Below are positions 50,542-56,366 of a DNA stretch of 56,366 nucleotides, piece by piece (position 1 is the first letter of the stretch; each line of letters opens with the position of its first letter). The position numbers and the translations under genes are program-made. The stretch spans positions 1-56,366 of the forward strand of contig NZ_JALQCW010000089.1 in assembly GCF_023241715.1 (NCBI RefSeq), given 5' to 3'. The notes under the pieces were generated by a model. It had not been told where the DNA came from. It was given only the letters and a program-made list of their open reading frames with translations, and searched no databases. Source of the stretch: Pseudomonas morbosilactucae. Its GTDB lineage: Bacteria; Pseudomonadota; Gammaproteobacteria; Pseudomonadales; Pseudomonadaceae.

Positions 50542-51318
50542 TTATTCGGTCTGGCCGTGGCTGATGCATTCACCGCGCCGCCACAGGCTCCACTGCCCGG
50601 GTTCGTAGCGGGTCCAGGTTTCGTTTTCCGTCAGGGGTTCGGTGGCGATCACCGTAACCACGTCGTTGGGGGTGGTTTCGGCCTGGAAGTCGACGATCAC
50701 GTCCACATCCTTCAAGCGCGCCGGCCCGAAAGGCGCACGTCGGGTGATCTGCGCCAACTTGGTCGAGCAGTAGCAGAACAGCCAGTCACCGTCGCTGAGC
50801 AGGCAGTTGAACACACCCTGGCTGCGGTATTCGGCACAGGCTTGCACCAGCTTCGGCAGCAACGCCTCGACCTCCACCGGCTCCGGGAAGGCACCGCGTA
50901 CGCGGTTGAGCAGATCACAGAACGCCGCCTCGCTGTCGGTATCCCCCACCGGGCGATAGAAGCTCTGCGCCGGCCGGAAATCCGCCAGTTGGCCGTTGTG
51001 GGCGAAACACCAGTTGCGCCCCCACAGCTCGCGGACAAACGGGTGGGTGTTGGACAGGCAGACCTTGCCGACGTTGGCCTGGCGAATATGGCCGATCACC
51101 ACTTCGCTCTTGATCGGGTAGCGCTGCACCAGGTTGGCCACTTCGGACTCGCAGCTGGCCGCGGGGTCCTGGAACAGCCGCAAGCCGCGGCCTTCATAAA
51201 AAGCGATGCCCCAACCGTCGCGGTGCGGGCCGGTACGCCCGCCGCGCTGCATCAGCCCAGTAAAGCTGAAGACGATATCGGTCGGTACATTGGCGCTCAT
51301 GCCCAATAACTCACACAT
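50542..51318 (-). CDS. Class II glutamine amidotransferase (YafJ-like)
   Basis: A 258-residue Ntn-hydrolase. The catalytic Cys is residue 2 (MCELLGMSAN), exposed after removal of Met. Further family features are RGGRTGPHRDGWGIAFYEG, IGHIRQANVG, NTHPFV and CFAHNGQLADF. It resembles stand-alone YafJ-type proteins whose acceptor substrate is not established. It is the middle gene of a three-gene minus-strand cluster with two membrane proteins. Confidence 0.92.
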   Translation of the reverse strand: MCELLGMSANVPTDIVFSFTGLMQRGGRTGPHRDGWGIAFYEGRGLRLFQDPAASCESEVANLVQRYPIKSEVVIGHIRQANVGKVCLSNTHPFVRELWGRNWCFAHNGQLADFRPAQSFYRPVGDTDSEAAFCDLLNRVRGAFPEPVEVEALLPKLVQACAEYRSQGVFNCLLSDGDWLFCYCSTKLAQITRRAPFGPARLKDVDVIVDFQAETTPNDVVTVIATEPLTENETWTRYEPGQWSLWRRGECISHGQTE

Positions 51319-51350
51319 GCTCGGACTCTCGCTTCAATGCCGGGGCGGGC

Positions 51351-51848
51351 TTACAAACGCGGTTCGACTCGCGAACGCTGGGGGTTGCTGGGCACCGCCG
51401 GGCGGCCGTAGCGATCATCGCCGGCGCCGCCAAAGGGTTGGTCGTCTTCCACATCACTGGCCTTGACCGCTGCCTTGGCGGCCTCGGCGCGCTCGCGGCG
51501 CTGCTGGGCGGCACGCTCGATGGGCCAGCGGATCAGCACAAACAACAGGTAAACCGCAAACGCGATCATGCCGTACATGAACAGATCGGAAATGGCCCGC
51601 CAGGCGTTGTTGCCAACCTTGAGCAGCAGGTCCAGGGCGGTGATGGCCACGGCCGGGGCAAGCATGTCCTTGGTGGCGTCGACCATGGTCGGGCTGAACA
51701 GCAACACCGCCATCAACACACGCAATGGCTCACGCAACCAGCGCCACATCCAGCGGGTCAGGCGCATCCACACCAACAGGCAGCCCAAGGCGGCGAAGGC
51801 GTAGAGGCCCCAGGCGATCAGATAGTCGTTCTCGGTCATGGTGTCCAT
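51351..51848 (-). CDS. Inner-membrane protein of unknown function
   Basis: A 165-residue protein with three hydrophobic segments (YLIAWGLYAFAALGCLLVWM, PAVAITALDLLLKV region, LFMYGMIAFAVYLLFVLIRW). A hydrophilic C-terminal tail with charged, Ala-rich sequence (ERAAQQRRERAEAAKAA) ends NPQRSRVEPRL. Start may be ATG 51848 or 51839; neither has a clear ribosome site. Upstream of the amidotransferase gene by 32 bases. I do not recognise a named family. Confidence 0.75.
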   Translation of the reverse strand: MDTMTENDYLIAWGLYAFAALGCLLVWMRLTRWMWRWLREPLRVLMAVLLFSPTMVDATKDMLAPAVAITALDLLLKVGNNAWRAISDLFMYGMIAFAVYLLFVLIRWPIERAAQQRRERAEAAKAAVKASDVEDDQPFGGAGDDRYGRPAVPSNPQRSRVEPRL

Positions 51849-51948
51849 GGCAAGGCAGGCAAAGAGGCGCTTATGATAACGGCTTTTCGCATGTCAGGCT
51901 GCAACGCCGTCTGCCAAGCCCTCATTTGTCATCCGCCGAGAGCCATTC

Positions 51949-54003
51949 ATGCCTTTATCTGCCAACGTCACCAGTGCCCCCCTCGCCCACAAGGCCGAAG
52001 GCGCTGACCCGTATGCCTGGCTGCAAGAGCGCGACAGCGATGCGGTGCTCGACTACCTGAAGGCTGAAAACAGTTATCAGGAAGCCCAGCTCGCCGACCA
52101 GGCGGCACTGCGCGAGACCCTGTTCCAGGAGATCAAGGGACGGATTCTCGAGACCGACCTGTCCCTGCCCTCGCCGTGGGGCCCGTACCTCTACTACACC
52201 CGCACCACCGCCGGCGACGAATACGCCCGGCATTACCGCTGCCCGCGCCCGGCCGATGACAGCCTGGTGGTGGATGAAAGCCAGGAGCAACTGCTGCTGG
52301 ACCCCAACGCCCTGGCCAACGGCGGTTTCTTTTCCCTGGGCGCCTTCAATATCAGCCCGGACCATCAGCGCCTGGCCTACAGCCTCGACACCACAGGGGA
52401 GGAAATCTACACCCTGTTCGTCAAGGAGCTGTCCAACGACAAGATCAGTGAGCTGGCGTTCGAGAACTGCGACGGCAGCATGACCTGGGCCAACGACAGC
52501 CTGACCCTGTTCTTTGGCGAGCTGGACGAAACCCATCGCCCGCACAAACTGTTCCGCTACCGCCTGGACGGCACCGCCGCCGAAGAGGTGTTCCACGAAC
52601 CGGACGGGCGCTTCTTCCTGCACTGTTACCGCTCCAGTTCCGAACGCCAATTGCTGCTGTCCCTGGGCAGCAAGACCACCAGCGAAGTCTGGGTGCTGGA
52701 TGCCGCCCAGCCGCACTTGCCGTTCATTTGCCTGGCCCCGCGGATGGAGGACCATGAATACGATGTGGATCACGGCCAGCTCGACGGCCAGTGGACCTGG
52801 TTTATCCGCAGTAACCGCGACGGCATCAATTTCGCCCTGTACCAGACCCCGGACGCCGGCCAGGTGCCGACCCAGGACCAGTGGCTGGAACTGATCCCCC
52901 ATGACGATCAGGTGATGCTCGACGGCGTGAGCCTGAATGCCGGGGCCATGACCCTGAGCCTGCGCGAAGGCGGGCTGCCGATCATCGAAGTGCACCCTCA
53001 GGACAGCCCGTCCTACCGGGTGCAACTGCCGGACGCCGCCTACAGCCTGCACGTGCAAAACAGCCTGGAGTTCAGCAGCGACCGCATCCGCCTGCGCTAC
53101 GAGGCCCTCAATCGCCCAGCCCAGGTGCGCCAGTTGATCCTGCTCGGCGGGCAACAGACCGTACTCAAGGAAACCCCAGTCCTCGGTGATTTCGATGCCG
53201 ACGCCTATGTCAGCCAGCGCCTCTGGGCCACGGCGCCGGACGGCACCCAGGTGCCCATCAGCCTGGTGGTCAAGCGCGACGCCCTGGGCCAGCCGACCCC
53301 GCTCTATCTCTATGGCTATGGCGCCTACGGTGAAAGCCTCGACCCGTGGTTCTCCCATGCCCGCCTGAGCTTGCTGGACCGAGGCGTGGCCTTTGCCATT
53401 GCCCACGTGCGCGGCGGTGGCGAACTGGGCGAAGCCTGGTACCGCGCCGGCAAGCAAGAACACAAGCACAACACCTTCAGCGACTTTATCGCCTGCGCCG
53501 AGCACCTGATCGCCCAAGGCCTGACCACCTCCAGCCAATTGGCCATCAGTGGCGGCAGCGCCGGTGGGCTGCTGATCGGCGCGGTGCTCAACCAGCGTCC
53601 AGAGCTGTTCCGGGCGGCAATTGCCGAAGTGCCGTTTGTCGACGTGCTCAACACCATGCTCGACCCCGAGCTGCCACTGACCGTCACCGAGTACGACGAA
53701 TGGGGCAACCCTGAAGAACCGGAGGTGTATGAGCGGATCAAGGCCTATGCGCCTTATGAAAACGTCAAGGCCCAGGCCTACCCGGCGACTCTGGTGATCG
53801 CCGGCTACAACGACAGTCGCGTGCAGTATTGGGAAGCGGCCAAGTGGGTAGCCCGGTTGCGCGCCACCAAGACCGACCAGAACCTGCTGCTGCTCAAGAC
53901 CGAACTGGGCGCCGGCCACGGGGGCATGAGCGGGCGTTATCAGGGATTACGTGACGTAGCCCTCGAATATGCATTTGTTTTTAAGGTTCTGGGCCTGGAC
54001 TGA
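51949..54003 (+). CDS. ptrB: Oligopeptidase B (S9A serine peptidase)
   Basis: A 684-residue cytoplasmic prolyl-oligopeptidase-family enzyme cleaving small peptides after Arg or Lys. The N-terminal half is the beta-propeller (HKAEGADPYAWLQERDSDAV; AFNISPDHQRLAYSLDT; EDHEYDVDHG). The catalytic domain has GYGAYGESLDPWFSHARLSLLDRG, AHVRGGGELGEAWYRAGK, nucleophile Ser537 (SGGSAGG), Asp622 (YNDSRV) and His657 (GAGHGG). Length normal. Glu residues in EVPFVDVLNTM and the nearby acidic patch fit trypsin-like specificity. Confidence 0.94.
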   Translation: MPLSANVTSAPLAHKAEGADPYAWLQERDSDAVLDYLKAENSYQEAQLADQAALRETLFQEIKGRILETDLSLPSPWGPYLYYTRTTAGDEYARHYRCPRPADDSLVVDESQEQLLLDPNALANGGFFSLGAFNISPDHQRLAYSLDTTGEEIYTLFVKELSNDKISELAFENCDGSMTWANDSLTLFFGELDETHRPHKLFRYRLDGTAAEEVFHEPDGRFFLHCYRSSSERQLLLSLGSKTTSEVWVLDAAQPHLPFICLAPRMEDHEYDVDHGQLDGQWTWFIRSNRDGINFALYQTPDAGQVPTQDQWLELIPHDDQVMLDGVSLNAGAMTLSLREGGLPIIEVHPQDSPSYRVQLPDAAYSLHVQNSLEFSSDRIRLRYEALNRPAQVRQLILLGGQQTVLKETPVLGDFDADAYVSQRLWATAPDGTQVPISLVVKRDALGQPTPLYLYGYGAYGESLDPWFSHARLSLLDRGVAFAIAHVRGGGELGEAWYRAGKQEHKHNTFSDFIACAEHLIAQGLTTSSQLAISGGSAGGLLIGAVLNQRPELFRAAIAEVPFVDVLNTMLDPELPLTVTEYDEWGNPEEPEVYERIKAYAPYENVKAQAYPATLVIAGYNDSRVQYWEAAKWVARLRATKTDQNLLLLKTELGAGHGGMSGRYQGLRDVALEYAFVFKVLGLD

Positions 54004-54014
54004 GGAACTCCACC

Positions 54015-54043
54015 CGGCGCTCCTGTCTTAATCTCGAGCGCCG
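54015..54043 (+). terminator. Hairpin after ptrB
   Basis: CGGCGCTC / GAGCGCCG form an 8-bp stem, with further outer pairing CCACC / GGTGG, around a 13-base loop. No U-tract. Its position makes a start of the next gene at 54047 unlikely. Confidence 0.5.
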
Positions 54044-54106
54044 TCGGTGGGTGCCCTGCTCAGGTATCCAGCGATGCAACAGACACAAGAAAAAGACCGT
54101 GACGAC

Positions 54107-54580
54107 ATGTCAGAACCGACCTTACTGAATAACGAAATCCGCGACTGGCTGATGGACTGCGGCCTGTTCGACCAACTCTTGCCGGCCGACTTTGTCGCTG
54201 CCGCCGGTTACTTCAGCATCAGCAGCATCGCCGAGGGCGAGGAAATCTTTCACGAGGGCGATGCCGGCAGCTTCATGTGCATCCTCCATTCCGGCCAGGT
54301 GGCCGTGCAGAAAAGCACCGGCGACGGCCAACCCGTGACCGTGGCGACCCTGCGCAGTGGCCGGGCCTTCGGCGAAATGGCGGTGCTCGATGGCGAGCGG
54401 CGTTCAGCCACCTGCGTGGCCGCCAGCGATTGCCAGTTACTCAACCTGGGCAAGGACTCGCTGGAGAAAATGCTCAACGACGCGCCGAAAATTGCCGCCA
54501 AAATCATCCGCGCCCTGGCCATTTCCCTGTCCAAGCGCCTGCGCATGGCCGACGGGCAACTGCTGGCCCAGCACTGCTAA
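54107..54580 (+). CDS. Cyclic-nucleotide-binding (Crp-type) regulatory protein without DNA-binding domain
   Basis: A 157-residue single-domain protein. The cNMP-binding fold is clear: EGEEIFHEGDAGSFMCILHSGQVAVQK, then the phosphate-binding cassette FGEMAVLDGERRSATCVA with the conserved Glu and Arg. After it there is only a helix (DAPKIAAKIIRALAISLSKRL) and no helix-turn-helix, so it is not a Crp-like transcription factor. The start is uncertain: ATG 54107 gives a conserved-looking MSEPTLLNNEIRDWL; ATG 54074 is possible. Partner unknown. Confidence 0.85.
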   Translation: MSEPTLLNNEIRDWLMDCGLFDQLLPADFVAAAGYFSISSIAEGEEIFHEGDAGSFMCILHSGQVAVQKSTGDGQPVTVATLRSGRAFGEMAVLDGERRSATCVAASDCQLLNLGKDSLEKMLNDAPKIAAKIIRALAISLSKRLRMADGQLLAQHC

Positions 54581-54588
54581 AGCGGGGC

Positions 54589-54894
54589 TCAGCCCCCCGG
54601 TGTCTTGGCTTTGTTCTCGCTCTGCTCCAAGCCCGGCAGCGTCTGGTCCTTGGGGGGCTTGGGCATGTCGATCGGTGGCAGCAACGGCGCGCCCCCATTG
54701 CCGCCGGCCTTGGGCGTGCTCGGCGGCGTGACTTGCGGATAAGGCGTGGGGGTCGCAGTGCCCGGCGAGCCGACGCTGGGGGTCGGCGTGACCGGCACAC
54801 TCAGCAAATCCTCGGCCAGGGCACCACTGATCCATAGCGTCGCACTTAGCGAGAGCGCCGCCTGGGCAATGACCGTTAGAATAGTGCGCTTCAT
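54589..54894 (-). CDS. Small Pro-rich secreted protein
   Basis: A 101-residue protein with a signal peptide (about 1-28, ending SGALA) and a low-complexity mature part dominated by Pro, Thr and Gly (PVTPTPSVGSPGTATPTP; PPSTPKAGGNGG). GAGGGAG lies 7 bases upstream of the ATG at 54894, which supports real translation. No Cys for a lipobox. Function unknown; it may be a periplasmic or wall-spanning linker-type peptide. Confidence 0.65.
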   Translation of the reverse strand: MKRTILTVIAQAALSLSATLWISGALAEDLLSVPVTPTPSVGSPGTATPTPYPQVTPPSTPKAGGNGGAPLLPPIDMPKPPKDQTLPGLEQSENKAKTPGG

Positions 54895-54970
54895 CAATGG
54901 CTCCCTCGCTATTGTCTGCCCCTCAGGCTACTCCCAACCGGGCCGGTTTGCCTTCTTCAATGAGACCCAC

Positions 54971-55657
54971 ATGAAACGTTTCGTTCTGCTCGACACCACC
55001 CCGATTCCCGACAATGGCGGTGCCCTGTGCCTGTTCGAATACGGCGAGGATTTCGTGATCAAGATCCAGGGCGGCGATGGCGGGCAGTTGATGAACACGC
55101 GCATGCACGGCTCCGAAGACGCCCTGGCGGAGATTCCTTGCCGCAAGGTGGCCGGGCGCCCTGGTTCGCGGGTGCTGATCGGCGGCCTGGGCATGGGCTT
55201 CACTCTGGCCTCGGCCCTCAAGCACCTGGGCAAGAGTGCCGAAGTGGTGGTCGCCGAGCTGGTGCCGGGGGTGGTGGAGTGGAACCGCGGTCCCTTGGGG
55301 GAAAAGTCCGGCCGGCCGCTGCTGGACCCGCGCACGGTGATCCGCCAGGAGGATGTGGCCAAGGTCCTGCAGGCCGAGCCCCAGGGGTTCGACGCCATCA
55401 TGCTCGACGTCGACAACGGCCCCGAAGGCCTGACCCAGAAAGCCAACAGCTGGCTGTACTCCGCCGGTGGCCTGGCGGCCTGCGCCAAGGCTTTGCGGCC
55501 CAAGGGCGTGTTGGCCGTGTGGTCGGCCAGCGCCGACAAACAGTTCTCTGACAAGCTGCGCAAGGCCGGCTTCAAGGCCGAGGAAGTGCAAGTCTTCGCC
55601 CACGGCAACAAGGGCACCCGGCACACCATCTGGATTGCCGAGAAGCTCAAGGGCTGA
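54971..55657 (+). CDS. Spermidine-synthase-like methyltransferase-fold protein
   Basis: A 228-residue protein with a Rossmann-like SAM/dcSAM site (SRVLIGGLGMGFTLASALKHLG), the acidic strand end VVVAELVPGVVEWNR and DAIMLDVDNGPEGLT, typical of spermine/spermidine synthase-like proteins. It is shorter than SpeE (about 280) and I do not see the full polyamine-binding motif, so true spermidine synthase activity is doubtful. The long frame starting at 54746 is antisense to the small secreted protein gene; ATG 54971 is chosen. Confidence 0.87.
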   Translation: MKRFVLLDTTPIPDNGGALCLFEYGEDFVIKIQGGDGGQLMNTRMHGSEDALAEIPCRKVAGRPGSRVLIGGLGMGFTLASALKHLGKSAEVVVAELVPGVVEWNRGPLGEKSGRPLLDPRTVIRQEDVAKVLQAEPQGFDAIMLDVDNGPEGLTQKANSWLYSAGGLAACAKALRPKGVLAVWSASADKQFSDKLRKAGFKAEEVQVFAHGNKGTRHTIWIAEKLKG

Positions 55658-55706
55658 GCTAAACTTCGTCCATTACCGTCATTAGTCTTTCTACAAAGGT
55701 GAACCC

Positions 55707-56084
55707 ATGAGTTCGTCCACTACGCCGTCCAACACCTCCAAGCTGGACCGCATCCTCGCCGACGCCCAGCGCGACCGGGAGATGGGCTACCGCGACAAGG
55801 CCCTGAAAATGTACCCCCACGTCTGCGGCCGCTGCGCCCGGGAATTCGCCGGCAAGCGCCTGAGCGAGCTGACCGTGCACCACCGTGACCACAACCACGA
55901 CAACAACCCCCAGGACGGCTCCAACTGGGAGTTGCTGTGTCTGTACTGCCACGACAACGAGCACTCGCGCTACACCGACCAGCAGTACTTTGGCGAAGGC
56001 TCCCTGAGCACGCCAAAGATCGCCAAGGCCACCCACAACCCGTTCGCCGCCCTGGCCGGGTTGATGAAAAAAGACGACGAATAA
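55707..56084 (+). CDS. yajD: HNH nuclease-family protein YajD
   Basis: A 125-residue protein with zinc-binding CxxC pairs (HVCGRCAREF and LLCLYCHDNEH) around the HNH core LTVHHRDHNHDNNPQDGSNWELL. This matches E. coli YajD in layout and length. Nuclease activity is presumed from the fold; the cellular role is unknown. It follows the spermidine-synthase-like gene by 49 bases and precedes a REP pair. Confidence 0.92.
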   Translation: MSSSTTPSNTSKLDRILADAQRDREMGYRDKALKMYPHVCGRCAREFAGKRLSELTVHHRDHNHDNNPQDGSNWELLCLYCHDNEHSRYTDQQYFGEGSLSTPKIAKATHNPFAALAGLMKKDDE

Positions 56085-56100
56085 CCCTCCCTTTTCCACC

Positions 56101-56290
56101 GTAGGCGCTGGCTTGCCAGCGATGGCGTTCCCAAGGGCGGTGCAAGGCTCAAGGGCCCTTCGCCGGCAAGCCGGCTCCTACATAGGTGGGGCATTGCTCG
56201 GTATCAACCCATAGGAGCTGGCTTGCCAGCGATCGCGTTCCCGAGGGCGGTGCAAGGCTCAAGGGCCCTCGCCGGCAAGCCGGCTCCTAC
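56101..56290. repeat. Two copies of an inverted REP pair
   Basis: Each unit has an inverted REP (GGCTTGCCAGCGAT), a near-identical 40-base centre (GTTCCC..GGGCGGTGCAAGGCTCAAGGGCCCT) and a direct REP (CGCCGGCAAGCCGGCTCCTAC). Units lie at 56101-56181 and 56211-56290 with a 110-base period. The gap from the yajD stop to the right edge holds only these and the alkB-like remnant. Confidence 0.93.
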
Positions 56291-56366
56291 TACGGTTTCT
56301 CCCTGCTGGAGTGGTGAACTACGTCGAGCACTACGGCCTGTTCGCGCCAGAAGCTGCCCAATGCCG
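56291..56366 (+). pseudogene. Remnant of alkane 1-monooxygenase (alkB), frameshifted, runs off the edge
   Basis: Starting directly after the last REP, 56291-56311 reads YGFSLLE. After a one-base deficit at about 56312, 56314-56343 reads VNYVEHYGLF. After one extra base at 56344, 56345-56365 reads RQKLPNA. Joined, this is the AlkB core around the diagnostic NYxEHYGL motif. No upstream part of alkB exists before the REPs, so this is a truncated, decayed copy or a mis-sequenced edge. The call rests on about 25 residues. Confidence 0.55.

Noticed and set aside
51955..53919. 654-residue minus-strand ORF opposite ptrB
   Set aside because: Antisense shadow; ptrB has the complete Ser-Asp-His triad.

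Overview
The window looks like chromosomal DNA of a fluorescent Pseudomonas (P. fluorescens complex, perhaps the protegens/chlororaphis side). GC content is high, and many intergenic gaps carry REP elements built on the core GCCGGCAAGCCGGC flanked by CTCCTACA. The gene content is typical Pseudomonas: azoR with its LysR gene, ppiA with an MsbA-like exporter, an OprP/OprO porin, hrpA, aceK, lpxO, cysK, a MoxR/VWA pair, ptrB and yajD. I see no rRNA, tRNA, CRISPR, prophage or insertion sequence. Coding density is high, and most long alternative-frame ORFs are shadows caused by GC bias.

Layout. 1-2.0 kb: two-partner secretion pair on the minus strand (tpsB, then the 5' end of a TpsA exoprotein running off the left edge). 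2.2-12.1 kb: housekeeping and envelope genes (small secreted protein, DEAD-box helicase, MscS-type channel, DMT exporter, azoreductase, LysR, alpha/beta hydrolase, ppiA, ABC exporter). 12.1-17.1 kb: a frameshifted FemAB-like acyltransferase gene, an OprP-type porin, an ECF sigma/anti-sigma pair and a KAS III-like synthase. 17.4-25.2 kb: hrpA, aceK and a chemoreceptor. 25.3-40.8 kb: an accessory catabolic island. 40.8-56.4 kb: a frameshifted pilin-like gene, a PAS-GGDEF cyclase, lpxO, cysK, an AsmA-like protein, MoxR/VWA, ptrB, a cNMP-binding protein, a spermidine-synthase-like protein, yajD, and an alkB remnant at the right edge.

The most interesting part is 26.2-40.8 kb, where two sugar-acid or organic-acid modules lie side by side, each with a related LysR regulator. 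Module 1 (26.2-32.6 kb) has a LysR protein, a fumarylacetoacetate-hydrolase-fold dehydratase, an alpha-ketoglutarate semialdehyde dehydrogenase, an enolase-superfamily acid-sugar dehydratase with the KxR motif and His/Asp pair of L-lyxonate dehydratases, and an MFS transporter. Together these would make a non-phosphorylative route from a C5 sugar acid to 2-oxoglutarate. Module 2 (33.0-40.8 kb) has a PdxA-family dehydrogenase, a metal-dependent lactonase/amidohydrolase and an MFS transporter in one tightly overlapped operon. Facing it is a complete tripartite tricarboxylate transporter (TctC-TctB-TctA) followed by LysR. The DUF1537 kinase that usually accompanies catabolic PdxA2 proteins is absent, as is any ring-hydroxylating oxygenase. 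I cannot match this gene set to a described pathway. GATAAC-type elements recur in the control regions of both modules.

Two genes (12.1-13.3 kb and 40.8-41.2 kb) are broken by single-base frameshifts in GC-rich tracts, and the final 76 bases match a doubly frameshifted piece of alkane monooxygenase. These are either real decay or sequence errors, and the raw reads would decide.
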